From NCBI GenBank assembly GCA_002134785.1, contig MBQZ01000025.1, forward strand, positions 1-37,508: DNA of 37,508 nt, read 5' to 3'. This DNA is from Crenothrix sp. D3 (lineage in GTDB: Bacteria; Pseudomonadota; Gammaproteobacteria; Methylococcales; Methylomonadaceae). Position 1 is the first letter of the stretch. Each line of letters opens with the position of its first letter. This document shows positions 17,182 through 28,410 of the stretch, in pieces. Both the position numbers and the translations under genes were made by a program. The notes under the pieces were generated by a model. That model made no database searches, was not told the origin of the DNA, and saw only the letters and a list, made by a program, of their open reading frames with translations.

Positions 17182-18411
17182 ATGCTAAGACTCATACACA
17201 CCGCCGATTGGCACTTAGGTCACACCTTACACGGCGTTTCGCGTCAGCTTGAACACCAGCAATTTTTGAATTGGTTGCTGGCTGAATTGTTGGACAAGCA
17301 AGCGGACGCGCTGATAGTGGCGGGAGATATTTTCGATTCAGCAAATCCGTCGGCGCAAGCACAAGCGCAGTTGTATGAGTTTTTGGTGCAGGCTAAAAAC
17401 CAACAGCCTGAGTTGAATATTATTTTAGTCGGCGGTAATCATGATTCAGCGACCCGTTTGGACGCGCCGTCGTCTATTTTGAATGCTTTGGGCGTTCATG
17501 TAGTCGGTGGTTTGCAACGTGATAATCAGCGCGGTATTGATTGGCAACGCTTGATAGTACCGCTGACTAATGCGGCGGGTGAAGTTAAAGCATGGTGTGG
17601 GGCTATGCCATTTTTGCGTAATGCGGATTTGCCTAACAGTGAAGCAGATGATGCTTTGGTGGCAGGGGTTAAGACGCTGTACGATGAATTATTTGCGCGT
17701 ATGCAAGACCAAGTTCAACACGGGCAAAGTCTGATTATGACGGGGCATTGTTATATGGTGAATGGCAATGTCTCTGAACTGAGTGAGCGGAAAATTTTAG
17801 GCGGCAATCAACACGCATTGCCTGTTGAGTTGTTTCCTAAAGCGGTAAATTATGTGGCATTGGGGCATTTGCATTTAGCGCAAAAAGTGGGTGCGAATCA
17901 GCATATTCGCTATAGCGGCTCACCGATTCCGTTGTCGTTTGATGAAAGTCATTATGTGCATTCGGTGTTGCAAGTTGATGTAAAAGCTGGGCAGGAGACG
18001 GCAATCACTAAGCTAAAAATTCCGCGTCATATTGAGTTATTGCGTTTGCCGAATAGCAAAGATTTTGCCACCCTGTCAGATGTGTTGGCACAATTGGAAA
18101 GTTTGGAATTAAACGCGGTGCATGAATCACAACATCCGTTTATCGAGTTGCGCATTAAGTTAGATAAACCCGAACCCAGTTTGCGGCAACAGATTGAAGA
18201 GGTGATTGCGAGATTACCTGTGCGTTTATTGAAAATAACCACCGCTTATACGGGCAGTGATGGCAGTTTGGCAGATTTGCAGATTGAGCAACGCTTGGAA
18301 GAATTGCAACCCTTGGATGTGTTTCAACGCTGTTATGCCAATAAATACGACACGAATGCACCCGATGACATCACCGCGTTGTTTAATGAACTAGTCGAGG
18401 GGATACGATAA
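17182..18411 (+). CDS. sbcD: Exonuclease subunit SbcD
   Basis: A 409-residue Mre11-family nuclease. Metallophosphoesterase motifs appear in order: D8-W-H-L-G-H (motif I), VAGDIFDSANPS (II), GGNHDSATR (III), TGHCYMVNG, and ALGHLHLAQ with the final metal ligands. With SbcC it forms the ATP-dependent complex that cuts DNA hairpins and double-strand ends. It overlaps sbcC by one base (TAATG). The ATG at 17182 lacks a strong ribosome site. It follows the AT-rich EEP/PLD pair by 75 bases, and no terminator is evident between them, so read-through is possible. Confidence 0.96.
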   Translation: MLRLIHTADWHLGHTLHGVSRQLEHQQFLNWLLAELLDKQADALIVAGDIFDSANPSAQAQAQLYEFLVQAKNQQPELNIILVGGNHDSATRLDAPSSILNALGVHVVGGLQRDNQRGIDWQRLIVPLTNAAGEVKAWCGAMPFLRNADLPNSEADDALVAGVKTLYDELFARMQDQVQHGQSLIMTGHCYMVNGNVSELSERKILGGNQHALPVELFPKAVNYVALGHLHLAQKVGANQHIRYSGSPIPLSFDESHYVHSVLQVDVKAGQETAITKLKIPRHIELLRLPNSKDFATLSDVLAQLESLELNAVHESQHPFIELRIKLDKPEPSLRQQIEEVIARLPVRLLKITTAYTGSDGSLADLQIEQRLEELQPLDVFQRCYANKYDTNAPDDITALFNELVEGIR

Positions 18412-21400
18412 TGCGCATTTTAGCCATACGCGGTAAAAATCTTGCCAGTCTCGCCGATGAATTTGAAATTTTACTCAATGAAGGCGCGTTACAAACAGCG
18501 GGCTTGTTCGCTATCACAGGGCAAACGGGCGCGGGTAAATCTACCATTTTGGACGCGCTGTGTTTAGCCTTGTATGACAAAATGCCGCGCTTGCCCGATG
18601 GTGCGGGTTTTGCGATTGGGCATAAAGACGAAGACGAAAATCAGCGCGTAAAACACAATGATGTACGCTCGATTTTACGTCGTGGTGCGAGTTCAGCATT
18701 TGCCGAAGTGGATTTTATTGGTAAAGATAAACAGCCGTATCGAGCGCGTTGGCAAGTCAGCAAGGCTAGAGGTAAAGCCAGTGGTAAGTTGCAAGCGCAA
18801 GAAATATCACTCAGTAACATCAACAGTGGGCAACGCATTGGGCAGACTAAAACCAGTACCTTGGACGCTATCAGCGAGTTAATTGATTTAAATTTCGATC
18901 AATTTCGCCGTTCAGTATTATTGGCACAAGGCGATTTTGCGGCATTTTTAAAAGCTAAAAAGGATGAACGATCTAGTTTGTTGGAACGCATCACAGGAAC
19001 AGAACTGTATTCAGAAATTTCCATTGCCGCGTTTGACCGCGCCAAAGTGGAAAAAGCCGAGTTAGACCGTATTATAGGCTTAATGCAAAATCAAATTCCC
19101 CTCGATAGCCCTGCGCGGCTTGCTTTAGAACAACAGCGTGATGGTTTGACTGCTTCAATAGGTGAGTTGGATAAACACATCGCCGCGAATCAAAAAATTA
19201 TCGATTGGTATGTGGAACTGAAAAAACGCTTAGATGCTGAACGCGTTGCCAGTGACGCATTGGCTGAAAGTTCACAGGCATGGAATGCCGCTGAGCCGTT
19301 ACGAATGCGGGTTAAGCAAGTTGAAAAAGCCGAACCCTTACGTCCCTTATTAAGCCATTATCAAACCGCTCAAACGGATTTTGTGACTGCGGAAGGGAAG
19401 TTAAAAACATCGGGTGAATTGCTAAGTGCTACAGAAATAAAACTACACACTGCAACTGGGCTGTTAAACACGCAGAACGAGAATTTAATCGCCGCTGAAA
19501 CCCAGCAACAACAAGCACAACCTGTGTTAAAAGCCATTCGTGCCTTAGATACACGGCTTGAGATAGTACAAACCACGCTTAATGATTTAAGCGCGGACGA
19601 AAAACAACTGAATGCCGCGTTGATAGCCGCCCAACAAGAACAAGACGCGCTGATAAAACAGCAAGCCGATGTAGGGTACGCATTGCGTACCTTAACGGAT
19701 TGGCTAACAGAACATCAAGACTTACAAGCTCTTGCCGATGACTGGACGCACTGGGACAGTGAGCTTAAGCGTTATTCGGCATTGTTCAAACAACGAGAGA
19801 GTGAAGCAAATGCGGCGGGACAACACAAGCAACAGGTGGATAAAGACCAGCAACGCTTGAGTGTGTTACAAACTGACATCGATGCTAAAAAACAAGTGTT
19901 GGACAAGCAGCAAGTCAAACTTGACGCTATAAAAAAAGATGATGAAGGTAGTTCAGCAAGCCAGTTGCACACCACCAGAGAAGCATTGGAAGCAGACGGC
20001 GAACACATCAAGCACGCGTTGTTATTGGCAACAAATGCCCAAGAATTACAGCAGGCGATAACACAAGATTTGCCGCTGTTAGTCATCACCAAGCACACCA
20101 TAGAAACCGCTAATCAACAACTCGACAAAGTCCATCAACAACAAGCCCTCAATGCCATCAGCCTTGAAGAAGCGAAAAAAGCCCTCGCGTTAATTGAAGC
20201 CACCAGCCATAAAGACGCTGAGCAACTACGGCAATTATTAATCAAAGACCAGCCTTGTCCTGTGTGTGGCGCGTTGGAACACCCGTGGCACACTCATGCC
20301 GTGCCGTTAGGCAACGAATACACTCAAGCGCAACAACAGCGGGTTAATGAACTCGATGCTGAAAAAGCCGCGTTGAGTAAAGCCATTCTCAACACGCTAC
20401 ACACGATTGAGCAAGAAAAAAGCAAAGCCACCGAGCTGAACCATAAAATAATTTTGGCAAAAGAAAAATGCCAGACCTTGAATGGTGATTGGTCTGCTGA
20501 ATTCAAGTCTAGATTTGGATTCCTAGACGATGAAGCATTGTTACCCTTACTTAAGCAACAGCTTGAGCGTGTTACCGCTGAGTTAAACCACATCAAACAG
20601 CAAGAAAAAGCCGCGTTAGCTTTGCAACAACAGTTAAAAACGGCACAACTTGCCTTTGATAACAGCAAGCAAAGTTATGATAATTTAACCAGCGAATACG
20701 CCGCGCTGGATAAACAACACGCACAAAATAAAGCCGATTATCGCGCCCAGCTTGCCACTATTGAGAGCTTAGAAAAACAACTGAACGCGATTGTTGAAGC
20801 CTTAGCCGTACCGTGTGAACAGTTGGAAAATTGGCAAACATACCTTGCTACACCGTCATCGCTCAGTAAAAAAGTACAGGAATTCCAGCATAATCAACAA
20901 CAGTTAGAAATAGTTAGTAAAAACTTGAATGCTATTGGGCAACAAGCGCAACTTGTCACGCAAACTTATACACAACGCCAACAACAGCTAACGCTTAAGC
21001 AAATCGTTATTCAACAGGAAACTAAGCAGCGAGAAAGTCTTGTACTTGAACGTGTTAATTTAATTGAATGCCTTGTTGGAGTTCGATCCTCGCCTAAAGT
21101 TACGACAGCCGATGCGATTGAACAAAGCCTTAACCAACAAGTGAATGCAGCAAAAGCCGCTCAACAACAAGCCGCTAACGCTGTGAATACCGCAACCACC
21201 GAACTTGCCACTCAAAAAAGCCAGCAACAACATTGGCAAACCGAAACCACCCGCCGCTCTGAGGTTTTAAAACAAGCCTTAATCACGCTTAACCAAAAGC
21301 AAGAACGCCTTGCCATCAGCCGTGAGCAGTTGAGCGAGTTATTGCAACAAGATGAATTGTGGCTAACTGAGCAGAAAACCTACCTTGAGCAAGCAGAAAA

Positions 21401-22151
21401 AGCCCTGCAAGCCGCTACTGCCCTATTAAATGTAAAAACCGAAGACCGCAAACACCATGAACAGTTGTCGGTAGCTATCAGCGAAGATACCGCCACGCAA
21501 ACCGCCACTCAATTGCAACAACAAAAACAATCGCTCACCGAACACAAACAAGAATGCGAAATGCAGTGCCGCGAAGACGATAAAAAAATCGCTAGCAGTA
21601 GCCATCTTAAAGCCGATTTAGACAAACAACGTTACCGCTGGGAACAATGGCAAAGTTTGAATGACTTAATCGGCTCGGCTAATGGTTCTAAGTTTCGCGT
21701 TTTCGCTCAAAGCCTAACGCTGGAAGCCTTGTTAACCCACAGCAACAAACATCTAGCCGACTTTGCTAAACGCTACGCCTTACAGCGCGTACCTAGCAGT
21801 GATTTAGAATTACAAATTATCGATAAAGACATGGCGGACGATGTGCGCAGTGTTCACAGCTTATCAGGCGGTGAAAGCTTTTTAGTGTCACTGGCATTGG
21901 CGTTAGGTTTAGCGTCTTTGTCATCGAATAAAACGCAAGTTGAATCCTTGTTCATTGATGAAGGTTTTGGCAGTCTTGACCCTGAAACGTTGGATATTGC
22001 TATTGCCAGTTTAGACACGCTGCAAGCCTTAGGGCGCAAAGTCGGCGTGATTTCTCACGTTCCGATTTTAGTCGAACGTATCGGCGCGAAAGTGGTAGTG
22101 GAAAAACAAGGCGGTGGCAAAAGTACCGTGACGATTGTCGGTGGGTATTAA
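18411..22151 (+). CDS. sbcC: Exonuclease subunit SbcC
   Basis: A 1246-residue SMC/Rad50-like ATPase. The N-terminal Walker A is G37-Q-T-G-A-G-K-S-T. The long middle is glutamine- and lysine-rich coiled coil, interrupted by the zinc hook C616-P-V-C619 that joins two subunits. The C-terminal ABC signature LSGGES starts at residue 1151, and Walker B ends at D1183-E1184 in SLFIDEGFGSLD. It is somewhat longer than E. coli SbcC (1048) because of the coiled-coil arms. It powers and positions SbcD for end processing and hairpin cleavage. Palindromic hairpins, the type of structure this enzyme cuts, lie directly downstream. Confidence 0.97.
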   Translation: MRILAIRGKNLASLADEFEILLNEGALQTAGLFAITGQTGAGKSTILDALCLALYDKMPRLPDGAGFAIGHKDEDENQRVKHNDVRSILRRGASSAFAEVDFIGKDKQPYRARWQVSKARGKASGKLQAQEISLSNINSGQRIGQTKTSTLDAISELIDLNFDQFRRSVLLAQGDFAAFLKAKKDERSSLLERITGTELYSEISIAAFDRAKVEKAELDRIIGLMQNQIPLDSPARLALEQQRDGLTASIGELDKHIAANQKIIDWYVELKKRLDAERVASDALAESSQAWNAAEPLRMRVKQVEKAEPLRPLLSHYQTAQTDFVTAEGKLKTSGELLSATEIKLHTATGLLNTQNENLIAAETQQQQAQPVLKAIRALDTRLEIVQTTLNDLSADEKQLNAALIAAQQEQDALIKQQADVGYALRTLTDWLTEHQDLQALADDWTHWDSELKRYSALFKQRESEANAAGQHKQQVDKDQQRLSVLQTDIDAKKQVLDKQQVKLDAIKKDDEGSSASQLHTTREALEADGEHIKHALLLATNAQELQQAITQDLPLLVITKHTIETANQQLDKVHQQQALNAISLEEAKKALALIEATSHKDAEQLRQLLIKDQPCPVCGALEHPWHTHAVPLGNEYTQAQQQRVNELDAEKAALSKAILNTLHTIEQEKSKATELNHKIILAKEKCQTLNGDWSAEFKSRFGFLDDEALLPLLKQQLERVTAELNHIKQQEKAALALQQQLKTAQLAFDNSKQSYDNLTSEYAALDKQHAQNKADYRAQLATIESLEKQLNAIVEALAVPCEQLENWQTYLATPSSLSKKVQEFQHNQQQLEIVSKNLNAIGQQAQLVTQTYTQRQQQLTLKQIVIQQETKQRESLVLERVNLIECLVGVRSSPKVTTADAIEQSLNQQVNAAKAAQQQAANAVNTATTELATQKSQQQHWQTETTRRSEVLKQALITLNQKQERLAISREQLSELLQQDELWLTEQKTYLEQAEKALQAATALLNVKTEDRKHHEQLSVAISEDTATQTATQLQQQKQSLTEHKQECEMQCREDDKKIASSSHLKADLDKQRYRWEQWQSLNDLIGSANGSKFRVFAQSLTLEALLTHSNKHLADFAKRYALQRVPSSDLELQIIDKDMADDVRSVHSLSGGESFLVSLALALGLASLSSNKTQVESLFIDEGFGSLDPETLDIAIASLDTLQALGRKVGVISHVPILVERIGAKVVVEKQGGGKSTVTIVGGY

Positions 22152-22166
22152 ACGTCATTTTTATCG

Positions 22167-22268
22167 TTACAACGCTCCGCGTTGTAATGCTGACAGCAAC
22201 GCTCCAGCGTTGCGTGGGTAAAGACGCTGGAGCGTCTTCTTAAGCGTTCAACGCAGAGCGTTAGAACG
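22167..22268. repeat. Cluster of four palindromic hairpins built on AACGCT
   Basis: Four successive inverted repeats lie in about 100 bases. They are TTACAACGC-tcc-GCGTTGTAA (22167-22187), GCAACGCT-cc-AGCGTTGC (22196-22213), AAGACGCT-gg-AGCGTCTT (22221-22238) and CGTTCAACGC-aga-GCGTTaGAACG (22245-22268). They share the ACGCT/AGCGT core, so they look like diverged copies of one short palindrome. One of them may end the sbcC transcript, but none has a strong T-run. Confidence 0.8.
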
Positions 22269-22355
22269 ATAAGCTGGACGAATTTATGCGCGTTACAACC
22301 ACGCTGTTTGTCTATACTATGCACACTCAACATTTTCCCAAGGATATAAGGAACT

Positions 22356-23714
22356 ATGAACAAACGATTATTATGCACCGCGTTACTGTGTCTGCCTGTG
22401 ATGGCGCATAGTGAAGCAAGCAAGGTGTCTGAACACATTTTAAAAAATGGCTTAAAAGTGCTGGTGAAAGAAGATCACCGCTCGCCCGTAGTGGTATCGC
22501 AAGTGTGGTACAAAGTAGGTTCTAGTTATGAACCTAACGGTATCACTGGCGTTTCGCATATGCTGGAACACATGATGTTTAAAGGTACGGATAAGCATCC
22601 CGCAGGTGATTTTTCCAAAATTATTGCCGAAAATGGCGGTGATGAAAATGCCTTTACAGGTCAGGACTATACGGCTTATTTTCAAACGATGGCAGCGGAT
22701 AAGTTGGCAGTGAGTTTTGAACTGGAAGCCGACCGTATGCGCTATCTGCATTTACTGCCCGAAGAGTTAAAAAAAGAATTGGAAGTAGTGACAGAAGAAC
22801 GCCGTATGCGCACTGATGATAAACCACAAGCGAAATTAGCGGAATCGTTTAATGCGGTGGCGTTTACCAGTAGCCCCTATAAACACCCTGTGATTGGTTG
22901 GCCGTCGGATATTGCTAATTATAAAGTAGAAGATTTGCAAGCGTGGTATCAGCAATGGTACGCGCCGAATAATGCCACGTTGGTTGTCGTCGGTGATGTG
23001 CAGACGCAAGCGGTGTTTGATTTGGCAGAAAAGTATTTTGCCGAGCTGAAAACCAGCGATATTAAACCGTTAAAACCACAACCTGATATGGAACAACTGG
23101 GAACACGGCGTATTGTCGTTAAAGCTCCAGCTAAATTGCCCGTGTTGCTGATGGGTTATAAAGTGCCATCACTCAAAACAGCGGCGCAAGAAACCGAGGC
23201 TTACGCATTGGAAGTGTTAGCGGGTGTATTAGACGGCGGAAACAGTGCGCGATTATCAACTGATTTAGTACGCGGCAAACAACTCGCGGTATCAGCAGGT
23301 GCAAGTTATGATTTAGTCGGTCGATTAGATGGTTTATTCGAGTTAGATGCCACGCCCGTAGAAGGCAAAAACGTCGCTGATTTAGAAACCGCGTTAAAAG
23401 CTGAAGTAGTTAAATTACAACAAACGTTAATCAGTGATGAGGAATTACAACGCATTAAAGCGCAAGTATTAGCCAGTTCGGTGTACGAAAAAGACTCTAA
23501 TTTTTACCAAGGTATGCAGTTAGGCGCGTTAGAAACCGTGGGCTTAGCGTGGCAAAAAGCCGATGAATATGTCGCTAATATCAATAAAGTCACCGCTGAA
23601 CAAGTGCGTGATGTGGCAAAAAAATACCTGATTGAAGACCATTTAACGGTGGGCTACCTCGATCCACAAGCGATTAAACCCGCAGCAACCAGCACTGCCA
23701 AAGGAGCAAAATAA
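22356..23714 (+). CDS. Zinc-dependent M16 (insulinase-like) peptidase, catalytic partner
   Basis: A 452-residue protein with a signal peptide at residues 1-19 (MNKRLLCTALLCLPVMAHS), so it acts in the periplasm or outside. The inverted zinc motif H68-M-L-E71-H72 is followed by EVVTEERRMR, which should carry the third ligand. The typical second half contains ADEYVANINKVTAEQVRDVAKKYL. It degrades peptides or misfolded proteins together with the following gene, which lacks the zinc motif; such pairs form heterodimers. A TATACT at 22313-22318 may be its -10 box. The stop and the next start overlap by one base. Confidence 0.93.
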   Translation: MNKRLLCTALLCLPVMAHSEASKVSEHILKNGLKVLVKEDHRSPVVVSQVWYKVGSSYEPNGITGVSHMLEHMMFKGTDKHPAGDFSKIIAENGGDENAFTGQDYTAYFQTMAADKLAVSFELEADRMRYLHLLPEELKKELEVVTEERRMRTDDKPQAKLAESFNAVAFTSSPYKHPVIGWPSDIANYKVEDLQAWYQQWYAPNNATLVVVGDVQTQAVFDLAEKYFAELKTSDIKPLKPQPDMEQLGTRRIVVKAPAKLPVLLMGYKVPSLKTAAQETEAYALEVLAGVLDGGNSARLSTDLVRGKQLAVSAGASYDLVGRLDGLFELDATPVEGKNVADLETALKAEVVKLQQTLISDEELQRIKAQVLASSVYEKDSNFYQGMQLGALETVGLAWQKADEYVANINKVTAEQVRDVAKKYLIEDHLTVGYLDPQAIKPAATSTAKGAK

Positions 23715-25039
23715 TGGCTATTCGTTTATTAGGTTTACTGTTGTTCGTGTTCAGTTCCGTGACTCACGCGGCGGCAAAAATTGACCATTGGCAAACGCCA
23801 CAAGGCAGCCGCGTGTATTATGTCCGCACTGAAGGTTTGCCGATGGTTGATATTCAAGTAAGTTTTGATGCAGGTTCAGCGCGTGATAATCAACAGTTTG
23901 GTGTTGCGGCGTTGACGGCGGCGTTACTCGACACAGGTGCGGGACAATGGAACGCCGATGCGATTGCGCAACGTTTTGAAAGTGTTGGCGCATTGTTTGA
24001 TGCCAGCGCATCCACCGATATGGCAACGCTGTCATTACGCACGCTGACCGATAAAGCCTTGTTTGATAAATCGCTGGACACCATGCAGACGATTTTAACC
24101 AAGCCGCGTTTTAATGAAGTGGACTTTAAACGGGAAAAAAATAGAACGCTTGCAGGCTTAAAGCAACAAGAGGAATCACCTGCCGCTCTGGGCAGTATTG
24201 CGTTTAGCAAAGCACTGTACAACACGCACCCTTACGGACACCAGACTGCGGGTAATCTTAAAACCATTGCTGGGCTTAAAGCCGCTGATTTACAAACGTT
24301 TTATAAAACCTATTATGTGGCCGCGAATGCCATCGTCGTTATTGTCGGTGATGTCTCTAAAGAACAAGCTGAACAAACTGCGTTGTTGCTAGTGAAAGAT
24401 TTACCAACAGGTAAAAAACCAGAAGCCTTAGCTGATGTCATGATACCCACGACAGCCAGTCAACAACACATTGAATTCCCTTCTGCACAAACTCATGTCT
24501 TGGTGGGCTTACCTGTCACTTATCGCAAAGACCCCGATTATTATAATTTGTACATCGGTAATCATATTCTGGGCGGTAGCGGCTTAGTATCAAAATTATT
24601 TGATGAAGTGCGCGAAAAACGTGGCTTGGCTTACAGTGCCAGTAGTTCAATGACACCCCTATTAAAATCTGGGCCATTTACCCTAGGGCTACAAACGCGT
24701 AACGATCAAACGAAACAAGCGGTGGAAGTGTTAAACAAAACCCTCAGTGATTTCGTCACTCAAGGCCCAACTGAAGCGGAACTCACAGCGGCGAAGAAGA
24801 ACATCATCGGTGGTTTTCCGATGCGTTTTGATACCAATAAAAAACTGGCTACCTACGTTGGTATGATTGGTTTTTATGAAATGCCCTTGGATTATTTAGA
24901 TACGTTTCAACAAAAAATCGAAGCCACCACGATTGCTACGATTACCGAGGCATTTAAACGTCGTGTTAATTTGAACGCCTTACAAACGGTGACCGTCGGC
25001 AAAACAGAAGTGGCAGTGGACGTAAAAAGTGCAAAATAA
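23714..25039 (+). CDS. M16 peptidase-like protein, non-catalytic partner
   Basis: A 441-residue protein with a signal peptide ending near residues 19-20 (LLGLLLFVFSSVTHAAA). It has the M16 fold but no HxxEH; the corresponding stretch reads FGVAALTAALLDTGAG. It keeps the substrate-binding element REKRGLAYSASS typical of the C-terminal domain of the inactive subunit. By analogy with mitochondrial processing peptidase alpha and bacterial M16 pairs, it complements the upstream zinc subunit. Translation is coupled to the upstream gene by TAATG. Confidence 0.92.
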   Translation: MAIRLLGLLLFVFSSVTHAAAKIDHWQTPQGSRVYYVRTEGLPMVDIQVSFDAGSARDNQQFGVAALTAALLDTGAGQWNADAIAQRFESVGALFDASASTDMATLSLRTLTDKALFDKSLDTMQTILTKPRFNEVDFKREKNRTLAGLKQQEESPAALGSIAFSKALYNTHPYGHQTAGNLKTIAGLKAADLQTFYKTYYVAANAIVVIVGDVSKEQAEQTALLLVKDLPTGKKPEALADVMIPTTASQQHIEFPSAQTHVLVGLPVTYRKDPDYYNLYIGNHILGGSGLVSKLFDEVREKRGLAYSASSSMTPLLKSGPFTLGLQTRNDQTKQAVEVLNKTLSDFVTQGPTEAELTAAKKNIIGGFPMRFDTNKKLATYVGMIGFYEMPLDYLDTFQQKIEATTIATITEAFKRRVNLNALQTVTVGKTEVAVDVKSAK

Positions 25040-25586
25040 ACTTAACATTATTGGCGGCAACTGGCGCAGTCGTAAAATTAGCTTTGAAGACGTAGAAGGC
25101 TTAAGACCCACACCTGCCAGAGTGCGCGAGACTTTATTTAACTGGTTGCACTACGATATTATCGGTAGTCACTGTCTGGATTTATACGCTGGCAGTGGCG
25201 CGTTGAGTTTTGAAGCCGCCTCGCGGGGCGCAAAGCGTGTGGTGCAAGTGGAAAATAATGCTATTGCCTGTCGGAATTTAAAAGCCAACGCGCTGGTATT
25301 AGGCGCGGAGCAAATAAAGATTGTTCAGTCTGAGGTGTTTCGTTATTTAGCAGGGGATGCCGAAACCTTTAATCTGGTATTTATTGACCCACCGTTTAAA
25401 TTAAACCTAGCGGCGCAAACCTGCCAGTGGCTAGAAGATAAAGGCTGGTTAGCCAAACACGCGAAAATTTATGTCGAAACTGAGCGTAGCTGTCAACTGG
25501 AAGCCCTGCCCGAAAACTGGCAGTTATTGAAACAAAAAACGGCGGGTGAAGTGATGTATCATTTATTTGAACGCGCTGTTATTTAA
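25029..25586 (+). CDS. rsmD: 16S rRNA (guanine966-N2)-methyltransferase RsmD
   Basis: A 185-residue SAM-dependent enzyme that methylates G966 of 16S rRNA. It starts INIIGGNWR-like (LNIIGGNWRSRKISF) and has LRPTPARVRETLFNWL, the SAM loop DLYAGSGALSFEAASRGA, and the catalytic DPPF (FIDPPFKL), the usual N/DPPY-type motif. The GTG start at 25029 overlaps the end of the M16 gene by 11 bases. An M16 pair followed by rsmD is a conserved gammaproteobacterial order. Confidence 0.95.
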   Translation: MQNKLNIIGGNWRSRKISFEDVEGLRPTPARVRETLFNWLHYDIIGSHCLDLYAGSGALSFEAASRGAKRVVQVENNAIACRNLKANALVLGAEQIKIVQSEVFRYLAGDAETFNLVFIDPPFKLNLAAQTCQWLEDKGWLAKHAKIYVETERSCQLEALPENWQLLKQKTAGEVMYHLFERAVI

Positions 25587-25617
25587 ACTCACTTTTACAA
25601 CGACTACAGGGGGGGAA

Positions 25618-26214
25618 ATGTACCGATTTGATATTATTAACGCGTTAATTAAACGATATAGCTACCAACGCTATTTAGAAATTGGTGTTGAAGGGGGCGA
25701 GGCATTCAGCAATGTACAGTGTGCATTGAAACATGGCGTTGACCCCTTTTCAGTGAATGCTACTTTCCGTATTCCTTCGGATGATTTTTTTGACATGATT
25801 AACGAAGACGTTGAATATGACATTATTTTTGTTGATGGGCTACACGTTGAAGATCAAGCACAACGTGATATTGAAAATTCACTACTGCATTTAAGCGAAG
25901 GCGGGGTAATTGTTGTCCATGATTGCAACCCCCCTACTGAATGGCATCAACGCAGTTATGAAGAATTCCTACAGCACTATAGTCCGTGGAACGGTACAAC
26001 ATGGCGTGGATTTGTTAATTTACGCGCCAGCCGTCCTGATATAGAAATGTGTGTTATTGATACCGATTGGGGATGTGGAATTGTCACTCAAAATGGGGAA
26101 GGGCAAGATGTCATTGATTTACCCGATAACTACACTTATACAGATTTTCAAGCACATCGTAAGGAATGGTTGAATCTAATCTCAGTGGACGAGTTTTTGC
26201 AAACACTGGCATAA
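25618..26214 (+). CDS. Class I SAM-dependent methyltransferase, substrate unknown
   Basis: A 198-residue protein. It shows the Rossmann SAM-binding loop LEIGVEGGEAF (residues 20-30), then DIIFVDGLHVEDQAQRDI (69-86) and GVIVVHDCNPP (96-106). These are the pattern of the Methyltransf_24 group often found with surface glycan or secondary metabolite genes. The start is ATG 25618, directly after a G-rich ribosome site, which removes 17 residues of a longer frame overlapping rsmD. It is followed by a strong terminator. The substrate cannot be inferred from its neighbours. Confidence 0.82.
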   Translation: MYRFDIINALIKRYSYQRYLEIGVEGGEAFSNVQCALKHGVDPFSVNATFRIPSDDFFDMINEDVEYDIIFVDGLHVEDQAQRDIENSLLHLSEGGVIVVHDCNPPTEWHQRSYEEFLQHYSPWNGTTWRGFVNLRASRPDIEMCVIDTDWGCGIVTQNGEGQDVIDLPDNYTYTDFQAHRKEWLNLISVDEFLQTLA

Positions 26215-26223
26215 AATGAAATC

Positions 26224-26254
26224 CCGTCAGATTGTAAAAACCTGACGGTTTTTT
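26224..26254 (+). terminator. Terminator after methyltransferase gene
   Basis: CCGTCAG (26224-26230) and CTGACGG (26242-26248) form a 7-bp stem followed by six T. Confidence 0.85.
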
Positions 26255-26290
26255 ATGGTGTGCAACTGAACGTGCAAACCTATTAATTAC

Positions 26291-28287
<1,997 letters not shown>

Positions 28288-28410
28288 TTACGGATATGCG
28301 ACTAAGTTAAAGGAAAATAAGATAGATTGCAAGTTGCTCCCACGGTTTTATGACTAAAAACGCCCTATAAAATCAGTGGTTTTGTTGAGTTATCGAACAA
28401 GAAAAATGAT

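Noticed and set aside
20324-20668. Long minus-strand frames inside sbcC
   Set aside because: Antisense shadows of a Gln/Lys-rich coiled coil, rich in Cys/Ser/Phe, with no homologous features.
22167-22268. CRISPR array
   Set aside because: Units are palindromic and unequal, with no uniform repeat and spacer lengths and no cas genes.
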